Assembly (NCBI RefSeq): GCF_000344685.1
Contig: NW_006920410.1
Span: 3,211,922 to 3,275,921, forward strand
Length of the DNA stretch: 64,000 nucleotides
From: Gloeophyllum trabeum ATCC 11539
Lineage: Eukaryota > Basidiomycota > Agaricomycetes > Gloeophyllales > Gloeophyllaceae
Direction of reading: 5' to 3'
The notes under the pieces: model-generated
Told to the model about the DNA's origin: nothing
The model's database searches: none
Seen by the model: the letters and a program-made list of their open reading frames with translations, nothing else
In this document: piece after piece, positions 1 through 12,594 of the stretch
How positions within the stretch are numbered: position 1 is the stretch's first letter
How the letters are laid out: every line of letters starts with the position of its first letter
Program-made: the position numbers and the translations under genes

Positions 1-33
1 GCATTACTAACGGTGCAGAGGCCAAAAACAACA

Positions 34-128
34 GGTCCAGCCAGGAATCGAACCTGGGTTACCGGAAATTTCCAAGACCGTGAGAATTTATCAGAATCCG
101 ATGTGATGGACCGCTACACTACTGGACC
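34..128 (-). tRNA. tRNA-Gln (CUG anticodon) with a 23-nt intron
   Basis: On the minus strand a 7-bp acceptor stem (GGTCCAG with CTGGACC) pairs perfectly, and the T arm is CCAGG-TTCGATT-CCTGG. The anticodon stem TCGGA/TCCGG closes a loop reading TTCTGAT, giving anticodon CTG (plus-strand 92-94). The expected length of 72 nt is reached only if 23 nt (68-90) are removed directly after position 37, the canonical site of tRNA introns. A T5 run just after the 3' end (plus-strand A5 at about 24-28) fits a Pol III terminator. Confidence 0.9.
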
Positions 129-1311
129 ATGATTGGCTGCTTTAACTATACAGTCCTATCCACAAAAATAGCAGAAAGCAGTAGACCCAGGGAAGAGACC
201 AGAAAAGCAAGACTGACCAGGACATGTACATGCCCCCCTTGGGTATGCAACCACTGAACAGTGACAACTTCCAGAGTTCCACAGGTGTCAAAGCCCTCGA
301 GTTTCATCACAAAGGTACCATTTCTGAAGTCCTACTGCCTGGAAGGGGGATACTGACAACAACAATCGCGCTGAGGAGTGTGCAACTCCAGTGTAGGGTC
401 ACAATACTCATGCTTGAGAGCTGCAAGAGAGCAGACGAAGAGCGGATGGCACACGTAAGGGCACAGCGAAGATACGGCAACTTCGCCGTACGACGATTCC
501 TCAAGTCGACGTAGAGTATGGCAGGTAGCCGCAGTTGGAGTGACCGCAAGGAATCGATTGCAGGATAACCTGGACCTGCAAGAGCCGGCAGGAACTGGTG
601 AACCGGAGATTCACAGATACCGAGTGTACCTTGTAAGCAACTCCACTATAGATGCAGCCGAGGCGCTCATGCAGATGTGTGACGGAGAGGTCTGTACGAC
701 GTCGCTGCACGGTCGCGCAGTTGCAGGGAGTTATGCTAGTGCGCAGCGGGAAAAGGCTGTGATACCGCATCGCCTTGACGGACAGTGTGGCAGGCGGTAT
801 GTAGTGGTCGGAGGCGAGTTGGACAAGTCAGCGATGCCTTCAGTGTGACGTTGGACGGATGCACCGTTCACCCGTTGAGACTTCAGAGGCCATACGATAC
901 TGATAGGCCAAGCGCAAACAAGACCCACCAGCTGAAGAGATATCACAAAAGACCAGGAAAATGACGTCTCCCTCAGGTCCGGAGGTGCGCATGCAGGCAG
1001 ATGTTGGGAAGAGAAGACGAGGTGGCGGTACCGCGACATGTCGGGGCGCTCGCCATATATGGCAATTGTATTTATACATGTACCCCAAAATAGTATTGTC
1101 CGGACCGAGCCAATTGAAAGGCGGCCGCCCGGTCGGGGAAGGCCGACCTGAAGCTTGTATGAGCTGTGACATCAGCGCAGGCAGATGAGCATGCCAGGTA
1201 CCCGGGCACCCTTGTAAAGCAGCACCTCAACGTATACGTACCATACCACGCTCCTTCCCCCCTGCAACCACCACCTTCCTTAATTCCTTGTTTCCACCCT
1301 CGTCGTTGCCC
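129..1311. other. Intergenic, no gene recognised
   Basis: About 1.2 kb between the tRNA and the tricalbin start. Several short open frames exist on both strands but none shows a recognisable domain, plausible splicing or a conserved-looking stretch. It presumably holds the tricalbin promoter and 5' leader; a pyrimidine-rich stretch lies just upstream of the ATG at 1312. Confidence 0.5.
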
Positions 1312-4300
1312 ATGGCGGCGTCCAACGGTTCTGCGCAAGCAGAGGTCAATGACATGGTGGAGAAAGACGCCGAGAAAGGTCGCGTCGCCGTCCATAGTTT
1401 CGACCCGGAGGCTCCCCCCGAAGAAAAGGCTGCCGCAGCTGGCAAGGCCCGCGACCAGCTCAAGTCTGTCTCCCAGAAAGACACTGGTGCAGGTGGTAGA
1501 GGTATCTCGCGTCCCAAACCTTGGATGCATGGAAGCTCACGCGGGGTATAATTAGAGCTCGCGATTGACACTGGCGCCTCAAATGTCGTGCCTACAATAA
1601 CCATCGAGGACGCTGATACAGAAGTACCTGATGAAGACCAGAACCAACCCCAGCCTGAATTACCGGGCGCTCTGCCTGATGGAGTTGCACCAGCTATCCC
1701 TGATTGGTATAAAGTAGGGTGGCGGGCAGTGGGCGGAATTGACGAGCCAGAGCTCACTGAAGGCGAAGAGAAAGACAAGAATGTGCTTGAGCTCTTTATC
1801 TCTGAGCAATTTTATGGCGACTGGTATCATAACGCTGCCATCATCATCTTTGTACGTGTTCCTCTACTATTGCAAGGCGAGTCGAGCTGACAAGTGTGCA
1901 GGCCGTTTTCATGTCGCACTTCCTTACGCGCTTCAACTTTGGTTGGGGATGGCTCCTAATCGTATTGGCCTGCTGCAGCACATATTATTCCACGTCAATC
2001 CGGCGCGTACGTAGGCGTGCCCGCGACGACATTCAGCGTGAACTCGTCAAGACCCGCCTGGCATCCGAACATGAGACCGCAGATTGGATTAACAATTTCT
2101 TGGATCGCTTCTGGCTCATTTACGAACCCGTTCTTTCTGCGACTATCATCTCTTCCGTGGACCAAATCCTTAGTGTCAACACTCCTGCTTTTCTCGATTC
2201 TCTTCGACTAACCACGTTCACCTTGGGCACCAAGGCCCCTCGCATAGACAAAGTACGAACGTTCCCAAAGACCGCAGACGACATTGTGATGATGGACTGG
2301 GGAATCTCATTCACTCCGAACGAGACCTCCGACTTGACCGAGAGGCAGAAGAAGCTCAAGGTGAACCCAAAGATCGTCCTGTCCATCCGGGTGGGCAAGG
2401 GTATCGCTGCCGTGACCATGCCCGTGCTATTAGAGGACATCACTTTCACTGGTCTCATGCGGATCAAATTGAAGCTGATGACCAATTTTCCGCACGTCCA
2501 AACAGTAGATATCTCGTTCCTGGAGAAACCGGTGATCGAATATGCCTTGAAGCCTATCGGAGGACAGCACGGATTCGACATCAACGACGTAAGTGCTCCC
2601 TTTACCCCAGTTGTTTTGCGTGGGCTTACTGAGCCGTGGTCGAAGATTCCTGGCTTGTCCGCGTTCATTCGTGATATGGTGCATGGGACTTTGGGGCCCA
2701 TGATGTATGACCCTAATGTGTTCACCTTGAATCTGGAGCAACTTCTCTCGGGCGCCCCCCTCGACGCCGCCATCGGCGTGGTACAAGTCACCATCCACTC
2801 CGGACGCAGTCTCAAAGGCAGCAAGATTGGAGGTGGTACTCCCGACCCCTATGTCAGTCTCAGCATCAGCAACAGGGGAGAACTTGCTAGGACAAAGTAT
2901 AAGCACAGCACGTACGTGATGCTGTCGATTGGCTGTTTCTCATGCGCTCATGTAGTCGTCAGATACAACCCGTCCTGGAACGAGACCAAATTCTTACTTG
3001 TCAATTCTCTGACCGATACTCTGGTTCTCTCTGTGTTTGACTACAACGAGCACCGGAAGAATACCGAGCTAGGCGCTGCCTCTTTCGATCTCTCCAAGTT
3101 ACAGGAGGATGCGACCCTAGAGAATCTGGAGGTCGAGGTTCTGAAGGATGGCAAGGAGAGAGGAATGTTGAGGTTCGACCTATCGTTCTATCCCGTGCTG
3201 AAGCCCGAAGTGGTCGACGGAAAAGAGGAGTTGCCTGAGACTAGTGCGTGATATTCCTTGAAATGTTGTTTATGGTCTAATGGAGCTTATCTTCTTTCGC
3301 CAGCCGTTGGCATTGTTCGACTCACTCTCCACCAGGCCAAGGATCTGGATCCGTCAAAGTCCATGACCGGAGACCTGAACCCCTTTGCTAGAGTGTACCT
3401 CGGTGATAATCCTGCGCCCATCCATTCGACGACCAAATTCCGCCACACCCTATCACCTGTTTGGGAATCCGCGACCGAATTTCTCTGCTCCGATAAGCAA
3501 ACGTCCGTCGTGACGGTGAAGGTCATTGACGACCGGGACTTCATGAAGGACCCGGTTGTTGGATACCTGCGCGTCAGGCTTGCGGACTTACTAGCAGCGA
3601 AGAAGGAAGTGGGCAAGGACTGGTGGGCTTTAGCTGGGTGTACAAGCGGGAGATTGAGGATGTCTGCAGAGTGGAAACCGTTGGATATGGCAGGAAGCTT
3701 GCACGGCGCCGATCAGTATAAGCCGCCGATTGGCGTTGTCAGGCTCTGGCTTGATAGGGCTACGGACGTCAAGTGAGTTCGACTGGTCAGGGTGTCTCCA
3801 TATTCAGCTGACATCACGTGCAGGAATGTCGAAGCTGCGCTTGGTGGCAAGGTACTGTTACAAAGGCGTTCAGTGCAGACAGTTGCGCTTACATATAGTT
3901 TCAGAGCGACCCATATGTCCGTGTCCAGATCAACAACATCACGCAAGGCCGGACGGAAGTTGTTAATAACAGTATGCTGCAAATCTCTTCTGGTTGTCGA
4001 CGCGAGTAACCCCTTTGCACAGACCTTAATCCTGTCTGGGATCAAATCATCTACATACCTGGTGAGTACGACAGAGTGCATACTTGCAATGATATTCATG
4101 AAGATGCCGCCACACAGTGCATTCACTCAGAGAGGTTAGCCTAATGTCACAATATGCGCAATATATAGTACTCACATCATCTTTAGACAATGTTGCTCGA
4201 ATGCATGGACTATCAACATCTTACAAAGGCGAGACCTTGTCCCTTTGCTTTCCGACGAAACCCTAACCCCAGTATCAGGACCGCTCATTAGGTTCGGTGG

Positions 4301-6756
4301 AGCTGCGTGTCTCAGATTTGGCTCAGGAGTCCGAAGATCCCGAATATCCTTACGCAAGCACTGGTAAGAAGGAAGTTCAGGACCCCATCAAACTCGACAG
4401 AGGCAACAGCTACAAGGGCCGTCTTCACTACACTGCCGAATTCATACCGGCACTGGCCCTCAAATGGAGAGGCTTCTCTACTGGAGGTAATGAGCTGCAA
4501 CAGGCAGCGCGGACCGGCGGTGGCGATGAGGACGGTGGTATCGTTCTGGACGATGATTCCTCGTCCATGTCGAGCTCGGATATCGAGCGCCAAGCAGTGC
4601 CTCTCGAGATCACCGCGACTAGTCCTGTTGGTTCCACCTTTTCGAAAGGCCACGCCAAAGGGGCAAAGTCCACGGACACAGCACGTACGGCCGTTAGCAC
4701 GGGAACAACGGGATCGAATGGCTCCGCTGCTCCCTACGACGTCGGCGATGCTGCTACCTCATCACCAAATGGGAACGGACAGGCTGCAAACAGGGACAGG
4801 AAGCCTCAGCAAGAGGAGAAGGGTATTGATATGTCCAAGGAAGACTTATTGCGGCAGCGTAAGCCACGGGCCCCTCTTCTTAGCGTGTTTCGCTCACCCA
4901 TGGCACAGAGTCGGGCGTTGTTATTATGAATGTCCTCAATGGCCAACTGTCCAAGAAGGCCCGCCTTGAGGTCCTGCTCGATGACGGCTACTGGCCTGCA
5001 TTCAGCACCATCAAAGCCCGTAGCACGCATGCCAAGTGGGAACATGTTGGAGAGGGCTTCATCAAGGAACTCGACTTCGGCCGGGTGTGGCTAAGATTGA
5101 ATGAGGCTGACGAAGGCGACAAGGATGATGTCATTGCTGAATGGAAGACGGACGCCAAACCCTTCTTGGAACAGGCTCTAGTGAGTTCATGTGTAGGATT
5201 GGCATTATTGTGCACCGTTAACTTCTCCGGGGCGCAAGAACGGGCCAACGAAGTTCACTCTCTATGACGATGATGGAAAGGCAACCTCTGTTGTTGAGCT
5301 TGAAGCGCGATACATTCCAGTACCGGTGAAGTTGGAGCCGCGCGAAAGCATCAACAGTTAGTTCCATGTCAGCTACCTCTGTTAGGTGCACTGACGTAAT
5401 GTGTAGATCAGGGTGTGCTTCAAGTGACGCTCATCGACGGGAAGGATATACATGGTGTTGACAGAGGAGGTGAGGGCGCCGACCCTTTTACGCTCATGAA
5501 TGTCATTGACATGTTCCAAAAGGGAAATCTGATCCATTCGCTGTCTTCACACTCAATGGCCAACGTGTCTTCAAGTCCCAGACCAAGAAGAAGACACTCA
5601 CTCCGGAATGGAATGAATCCTTCACTGTGTCTGTGGTGAGTATATGCCGGTCTTGATATTGCTTCAACTCCATCTAATCCCGTGTAGCCGTCTCGAGTTG
5701 GTGCCGACTTCGAGGTTGAGATATTCGATTGGAATCAGATAGAGCAAGCTAAGAAGCTCGGCTCCGGCAAGATCGAACTTGCGGATATTGAACCATTTGA
5801 AGCCATAGAGAAGAACATACCGTTATCCTCTCAGAAGCATGGTGACAAGGGTCAAGTTCGCGTTCGACTCATTTTCCAGCCGGAGATCATTGCTAAGACT
5901 CGCAAGGCTACTTCTACCTTCAGCACAGCGGGTCGTGCTATGACCCAGATCGGACATATGCCTGTTGGCGCAGGCAAGGGAGTCATCCATGGAGTGGGCT
6001 CAGTCTTCAGGAGCAAAGACCATGCCAAACAGAACGATGGTCTGGAAGGAATTGATATGCCGAACGAGCCAGCTCCTGGGCAGGCTTCGAAACCTGTAGG
6101 AGCTGACCCATCTGCAGAGATGAGCGGTGCCGCCTTCCCGTCCAGTGCGTCTGTGAACAGTTTGGACGCCAACGGTGGTGTAGGAACTCTGAGGGTCACT
6201 GTCATGGATGCCAAAGATCTGGCGTTACCTGGGGACACGCCCAAACCTTACGTCGTGGTCCGAGTAGGAGACAAGGAGTACAAGACAAAGCACGCGGGTA
6301 AAACTCTGACGCCGGAATGGTGCGTGCTGTAACCAAAAACTGGGATCCAACTGCTGACATACACATGGGACAGGAATGAGACACTAACTTTTAGCGCTGG
6401 GCCCATGACCAATAAGCTGTATGCTTGGATCCATGATCATAAAACACTGGGCAAGGACAAACTATTGGGATCAGGTGAAATTGACGTACGTACCACTGCT
6501 ACCACTGTCACATCAGTTACTTACAACCAACCAGATCTGGCGTCATATACAACCCACTGGAGTGACCTCCGCTGAAGTGCTCTCGGATCTGAGGGAGGGC
6601 CAAGGCCTGTTGCGTCTGCGTCTGGAATTCGATGCTGACGCTACTCCGTCTGTGGGACGGAGGTCCAGCATGTCAAGTATGAACCAGCGAACCACATCAT
6701 TCTCCTCTCCGTCAAGATTCAGCATAAGCCGTAAGCGTCATCCATCTGATGACTGA
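1312..6756 (+). CDS. Tricalbin-like SMP and C2 domain protein (ER-plasma membrane tether)
   Basis: Nineteen exons: 1312-1501, 1556-1851, 1902-2588, 2646-2911, 2963-3243, 3304-3772, 3824-3851, 3905-3971, 4023-4061, 4118-4134, 4187-4228, 4279-4858, 4909-5180, 5239-5356, 5407-5469, 5523-5635, 5688-6319, 6374-6485, 6535-6756; 4494 nt, 1497 aa. A hydrophobic hairpin (about residues 150-185) precedes an SMP lipid-transfer domain (about 200-410) that runs into IPGLSAFIRDMVHGTLGPMM. Five C2 domains follow, starting near residues 433, 574, 715, 1118 and 1340, with typical openings such as VGIVRLTLHQAKDL and QGVLQVTLIDGKDI. An acidic Ser-rich linker (about 870-990) separates C2-3 from the rest. Tricalbins tether cortical ER to the plasma membrane and move lipids, with Ca2+-dependent C2 binding. 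The length matches the family. The intron at 4229-4278 uses a GC donor. Family call is firm; which tricalbin paralogue is not. Confidence 0.93.
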
Positions 6757-7037
6757 GCGGGGTCCCGCCTTCAACGTCAGTCCTACCAAAGTACCTTTAT
6801 GGAGCGGACATCAATTTATACAAGATACCGTAGTTTCTCCCGCCTCTGCTGTAGGCTATACCATTAATCTTTAATATTTCTACGTCTCAGCACGATTTGT
6901 ATGATCTCATCCTTGTATCACTACAATATATTCTATGACATCACGTGTTCTTACGTCTTCCAAGGGAGGGGGGATGCATTCCACTTCTACTCTGATAGAG
7001 GGACAGCTCAATGTGGCTATCCCAATCTCCGAAGTTT
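6757..7037. other. 3' flank of tricalbin, nothing recognised
   Basis: AT-richer sequence after the tricalbin stop up to the inverted-repeat element. It probably contains the tricalbin 3' UTR; no gene or repeat is visible. Confidence 0.5.
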
Positions 7038-7997
7038 GTCCGGCAGTGTTCCAGTAGGACCCCTGAAAATACTGATAAATGCCGGTGCGAGACTCAAAAT
7101 TTCCATGTCTGGATTGTCTGAGGCTCCCCCCCGCATTTTTGTCCGGATAAAATACCGGCCTCCCGAAGGGGCCGATTTTTGTCCGGACTAATGCACCGGC
7201 GTCTGAAAAAACAGAAAAAAAGGTTTTCTCGCCTATCAACTCATTAGAACACTGTACAATGTATCAGTAATCGTACTAGGACTCGAATGCAGTCAATGAA
7301 GCGACAGAATTCACGAAGGCCACCCACTCCCACCAACCATCCTCCTCCCCATCCGAGTCCAGACCCTGGAGTGCGGCATTCATTTTGCCTTTATCCCAAC
7401 CCAATCCTCGAGATTGAATGAGATGTCCACCTCTTCCGTGAGGTCAATGTCTGCCCCGCCCTAATGTGAATCCCGCTGAGACTGCTGTACCCCATATGAA
7501 CGAGCTCGAAGCGCACACGTTAAGTATTCTGGGCGTCGTCCATGCTTCCAGAGTCATGTAAAGTGGTGATGGTGTAGGGAAACTTTGACGATACAGCGTA
7601 CTGATCTCAGCCACATTCAGCCACTGGACATCGGAGCCCATTGTGCTACATACTAGAAACTATATATCACAGTGCAAATAAGGGCTACACGAGGCTACGC
7701 GACGGTACACAATGACAGGTTGGGACAAACCTCAGCCATAATTGGGTTAAAATACATGTACTACAAAGGGTAAATACATGCCAACTTGCCACACAGCCGT
7801 GTCCGGACTGTAACCGGCATGGTAGCTCGGTCATGACCGGTGTCCGGACTGTAAAACCGGGATGGCCGGTTCGGTCGTCCATCCTTGTCCGGATGGCGTC
7901 TGGCATGGAGGGCTCGAGACCGCGATTTTTGTCCGGACTGGCACCGGCATCTATCGGTATTTTCAGGGGTCCTGTTCCAGTCCTGAAGTTGCCGGAC
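7038..7997. mobile_element. Putative non-autonomous DNA element with imperfect terminal inverted repeats
   Basis: The left end (7038-7088) reads GTCCGGCA..AGGACCCCTGAAAATAC..ATGCCGGTGC; the right end (7941-7997) is its imperfect reverse complement, with AGGACCCCTGAAAATAC identical in both arms. Inside, the motif ATTTTTGTCCGGA occurs three times on the plus strand (near 7135, 7174 and 7925), and shorter GTCCGGACTGTAA units lie near 7803 and 7842. No transposase frame is seen and no clear target-site duplication was found, so the type (MITE-like or other) is inferred. It ends 17 bp before the MTQ2 start codon. Confidence 0.55.
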
Positions 7998-8014
7998 AGT
8001 GCCAGTGGCAGACC

Positions 8015-9043
8015 ATGATTCCTACCCCAGACCTCTCTCACTTGTCTCACAAAGATTATGAGCATGTTTATGAACCTGCTGGTGAGCTTTTCTCCCAAGT
8101 GACTACCATGTTCACTTATTGCAGTAATAGAGGATACGTTCATCCTATTGGATGCGTTGGAAGAAGATGCCGATTGCTTGAAACAAGTCCAACCCAGGAT
8201 TTGCCTTGAAATTGGGTTGGTATCTCACGTATTGCATGTGACGAACGATGAACACGGTACAGCTCTGGATCTGGTTGCGTCTCTTGCTTTGTAGGGGCAA
8301 TCCTGGGTCATACCTCGCGTAAGTAATCCATGTCCAGCCCTGTCCAGTCACGCTGTTTCATCCTCATGTTCACGCCCAGTGTACCTCTGCACCGATATCA
8401 ATCCACACGCAGCAAGATGCACTGTAGCGACGGGTGTTCGAAATCAAGTGAGTCTAGGTCAAGTAAATCACACGTTCAGCAGTGGTACCAATGTTTATTC
8501 GCAGTAGATTAGACTCGATGCTATCATAGCCCCATTTGCCCACCCGCTGCTAGATCGTCTCAAAGGCAGTGTGGATCTGTTGCTTTTCAATCCTCCTTAT
8601 GTACCCACCGTCGAAGAAGAGGCGGCAAATGCCCAACACCACGCCGACATAGCGGGCGCCTGGGCAGGTGGTGAGGACGGTATGCAAGTCACGAATGAAC
8701 TGCTTGGCCTGGTTGAGGTATCTAGTTGAATATCTTGTTTTCGTACCTTTCTGACTGTCAAGTGTTTGCAGCACCTGTTATCACCCACTGGCCAATTCTA
8801 CCTAGTAGCCGTCAAGCAGAATGATGTACCTTCCATACAGCGTAGAATGTTCGATGAGCACGGACTACGGAGCGAGGTGAGTCGCCTCCGGTCGCGATGA
8901 AAAACATCAAGACCAAGGACGATGACGCAAACGTTGAATGTCAGGTGGTCCTCGAGCGTCGCGCGGGGGTAGAACATTTATTCGTTATCAAATTCTTCCG
9001 CGGATGCCCACCAACCAAGCAGGTCATAGAATTTTGCCATTGA
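8015..9043 (+). CDS. MTQ2: eRF1 N5-glutamine methyltransferase catalytic subunit (Mtq2-like)
   Basis: Seven exons: 8015-8081, 8131-8215, 8263-8318, 8380-8447, 8508-8717, 8772-8876, 8945-9043; 690 nt, 229 aa, the usual size for Mtq2. The protein opens MIPTPDLSHLSHKDYEHVYE and PAEDTF, then EIGSGSGCVS (SAM-binding glycine loop), TDINPHAA (acidic loop) and the hallmark NPPY at residues 120-123, followed by AWAGGEDG. Mtq2, with its activator Trm112, methylates the glutamine of the GGQ motif of translation release factor eRF1 in the cytosol. The gene is cut into such small exons that it is hidden from single-frame ORF calling. The ATG is the first in frame after the inverted-repeat element, so the element lies in the promoter or 5' leader. 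No in-frame upstream start competes. Confidence 0.92.
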
Positions 9044-9133
9044 CGTGGCTCGCGGCCCCATCGACGACACGGACAGCAGTACATGCGTATAGCAACACAG
9101 AGGGAAAACAATACGAGTCATAATAAGTATGCA

Positions 9134-9147
9134 GGGGGGGGGGGGGG
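9134..9147. repeat. Homopolymer run of 14 G
   Basis: Fourteen consecutive G on the plus strand in the short space between the convergent stops of MTQ2 and the kinesin gene; a C14 run in the kinesin 3' flank. Length is likely unreliable in the assembly. Confidence 0.85.
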
Positions 9148-9163
9148 CGAGACTGGGGACTCT

Positions 9164-12100
9164 TCATCTTGTACCCCGAGTGACCCTTCTGACGGGCTTG
9201 GCCGCGACAGTCTGGTGTTCCACAGCCGACGACATCCTTGCTATCTGGTCCTCCGTCAAGACCGCCTTCTTGTTGAGTAGTCTGGATCTGAATGAATAAA
9301 CGGCAAATGCTAGAACAAGGTGCTAAACTGACCTCTTCTTTTTCTTTCCAATTTCCGATGCTCCATCGTCCACATCTTCGTCAGAATTGTCAGATAGAGA
9401 GATATCTTTCATCTTGCCCTCTAGCCCAGTGCTCTTCTTAGCCGGGCGTGGAGTTGGCATAGTCATATCCTCTTCGTCCGAAGATAAGATGACCTTGGAT
9501 CTTGCCCTCGGTTTTGGAGTATAACCTCCCTTTCCGACAGCCTTCTTCGGAGATCTTGGTAGCATTGATATCTCATCCTCAGAGCTTGAATCGAAATCTT
9601 CCTTTGTTAGGGTCTTCTTGGAGGAGGATGCTTTACCCGCAGTGGTTGTTGACTTCGAACTTGACGAGCTCGCGGACTTCCTTGGCTTATGTTCCTTGTC
9701 AATATCCGGGACCCAGTCATCATCATCATCTTCATTACTGTCGGTATCCTCATCGTCTTCTTCTTCGTCCTCTTCCGAGATCTGTTCTTCGTCATCTCCA
9801 GGTTCGGTCATATCATCCGTTACGGCATCTTCATCCTCAGATAGGAGTGGGAGGCATTCAGGACCGTCAGGTACATGTTCCACGATGACTATTGATTGTT
9901 TTCTTTGGCCTCCCGCCTTACGTCTCCGCGAAGACGTGGCAGAAGTGTCAGACTCAGACAGAGATGCTCCAGAGGATTGAGACTCGTCTTCGTCTATGCG
10001 CTAGCGACCAGATAAACTCAGACCGTGTTTTTGGTAAGGCTGACGTGCATGGGCAGACTTACAAGGCTTGTCTCCACGTCTTCCATCTCACTGGTCTCTC
10101 CACCGCTCTCCTCTTGTTTCACAGGACGGGAAACATTGAAAGCGCCTGCGCGGTGTAGCATGTCAATCTTCGCGTCTGTCTTCATCTCGTTGCGTGCAAT
10201 CTTGCAAGCAGTCAGGTATTGTGGTTTTTGGTGCCCAGAGAACTACTCACCTCATTCATCAATCTCCTGGAGAACATGGCTTCCATGTTCTTCATTCTCT
10301 CATCCATCTCTTTCATAACTTCTTCCCGCGTTTCAACCTCTATCATTGCTGAGCGTAACTGGGACTCGGCGAGCTAGTCATATTTGGATAAGTTCAGAGC
10401 TTTCCAGCAAAGGCGAGACTAACCTGCAGCCGCAAAATCTCTATCTCCTCGAACAGCGCGTCTACCATAGGGTCAAGTGGTTCATCCTCATCATCTTCTC
10501 CGGGCTCGCCGATTTCTTCGTCCTCTATACCACTACGTTTAGGCGGTGGGGTTTTACATCAAACACGAGACATACCTTCGACTATTTCCAGCTGGGTCTG
10601 GCTGACCTTTCTGTCTGCACCAACGGACGATAGCGTCACCTTCCTGCGGTTGGGCGCGAAGCCCACGCCCAACAATCCTGGTCTGCTCTGAGACGGAGTC
10701 TGGGATCTCTTTGTCGGGGAGGGGGCGCGATGCAGCGGTGCCGGCACGGGCTTCGTACATACTTCCCTAGCGACGGCGGCGAACTTCATGACATGGGAGT
10801 TCTCATCGTAGCCCGTGTCATACGGGTTCACGTTGACGATCATAACCGCCCTCCCTTCGCCTATAAAATAGTCCATGAGGATCTCCGTCAACTTGCTATG
10901 CCTGAAGGGCACGACTGCCAATGCCCGCTTGACATCCCGAGTATCACTTCTCCCATTTCCTTGCAGGGACTGAGCGATGCGCTTCTGGTTGGCTCGCATG
11001 ACTTCCATGCACTGACCGAGGACCATGAGGGACTTGTTAATATTCCCAGCTTCCTTGAGGCGGTCGCCCGTGGTGTGGGTGTGTTTGGTACGCTCCGATC
11101 CGGCAAGGTCAACGAGCGTTAGTCGAGAGGTTTGATAGGCAGTGGGATCCTGGATATCCGAGTCAGTCAAGACATCACAGGTGTAATCCCTTGGTCCTTA
11201 CATTCCTCTCGCCCCTGTGATTCCTGAGAATCTTGATAGTCACGACGCCATGGCTCCTGCTGCTCTGGCTATTGGCTAAAGTACCGAATACGCGTCTATG
11301 CAGTTGCCCTAGTTTCAACAAGGCTTTGGCTTCTGCCGCCGAGTTAACCCGCAGCTGACGCAGTCCTGCAATGTATTTCCCTGCACTTGATGCATCTCCG
11401 GAATCAGCGGCCGGCGCCGGTTTGACAGGGAGAGCCTTCCTCGTGAGCAGCAGCGAATTTGTATTCGCACTGGACAACGCAGGGATGAACGAGGGTCGGA
11501 TAGTCTTATTGCCCGTGCTAGACTCATCGCAGTTAACGGTGTGCAATAGGTCGTACGCCTTCTCGTTGTACACCTCGGCGTACGACATCCAGACGGAATA
11601 TTCATAGTTACGGTCGAGCTTGAGCGCGGTCGGATCGACGTCGATTTCAGCGGGCTCCTCAAGGTATTCAGCTAGGACGTCGGCCAGTGCGGGCTCACTT
11701 GGAGGCGTGGGGGTTGACCGCGGCGTAGTTGGCTTCATATCATAATCTGCATCTTCGATTCCCTGAAGACGCACAGGACGATACTATCGAAGATAGACTC
11801 AGACACTGGATAGGGCGGAAAGAGTAGCATGACTGACCCGGTGATCTGCGTGAAGACCGTCTATACTGTTAAATATAACATCCAAAGTCCGTGGCAGGAT
11901 TCCGGCACTGCCTGGGGTGTTGCCTCCTTGAACAGTATACGTCTTGCCCGAGTTCGTTACCCCATACGCAAACAACAGGCCATTCTGTCCATCCAATAAG
12001 TCTTGTACCAAAGGCAAGGTTGTGTGGGTGAAAAATTCGGACTGCGCGGTGGTGATAGGGAAGACATGGGAGAAAGTATATATGGAAGACGGTGGGGTGG

Positions 12101-12594
12101 CAGAGAGGCGGAAACGGTGTGATTGATTGCTTGTGTTCTCGTCTTGCGATGGGTCGGTCATCCGGACGGCCGTGTCCGAGAGCTGTTCTAGGTAGGGTGA
12201 GGAGGCAGGCTCATCATCTCCCAGGTGAGGGCGAATGCGGAGGTACGCCTGATGTCCCTCAGTTCAATGTCCGGTAGAACTATTACTTGCTACGCACTCT
12301 AATAGGCTCCTTATCTGTGCTGGGCGTGCTGAGAGATGATGCGCTATTACTTCCCACTAACTTCGTAGGCTTCTGGCCTGCTGGTGCTTTCTTCGTTACA
12401 ATCTCGGGTGAAGCGTTCCTGTTCAGCAAGGGTTTCCTCGCTGTGGTCTTCTTCGTTGTGGCTGTCGGCACAGGAGTCGCCGAGCCTGTCTTCGTTGCTG
12501 CAGCACGGGTCGTTCGAGTCGTGGTCGTGGGTTGCGCGGCGGGTTTAGCCCGAGTTGAGGAACGTGTGGGGACCGCTTTCGCCTTGCTCGCCAT
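9164..12594 (-). CDS. Kinesin-6 family motor (MKLP1/KIF20/Klp9-like)
   Basis: Nine exons on the minus strand: 12594-12298, 12248-11838, 11762-11202, 11149-10576, 10524-10424, 10373-10251, 10200-10063, 10000-9333, 9287-9164; 2997 nt, 998 aa. A Ser/Thr/Lys-rich basic N-terminus leads into the motor: PIRAYLRIRPH, P-loop GVTNSGKTYTVQG (from residue 195), switch I NSQSSRSHG and switch II LVDLAGSERT. The YTVQG reading, the PGILPRTLD segment and the long insertion in the motor are typical of kinesin-6. Behind it lie a coiled coil (LRLQ..MKEMDERMKNMEAMFSR) and a very acidic Ser/Asp/Glu tail. Kinesin-6 motors bundle and slide antiparallel microtubules in the anaphase spindle midzone. The last exon (RLLNKKAVLTEDQ..) is inferred from a 45-nt intron; without it the frame would stop at 9323. 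It is divergent from Spc7. Confidence 0.9.

Noticed and set aside
7038..7997. Target-site duplication for the element upstream of MTQ2
   Set aside because: Flanks share only AGT; too short to count as a duplication.
9323..9334. Kinesin stop codon at 9323
   Set aside because: The frame stops right after a consensus donor (GTCAGT); splicing a 45-nt intron adds a basic conserved-looking tail and keeps frame, so the stop is read as intronic.
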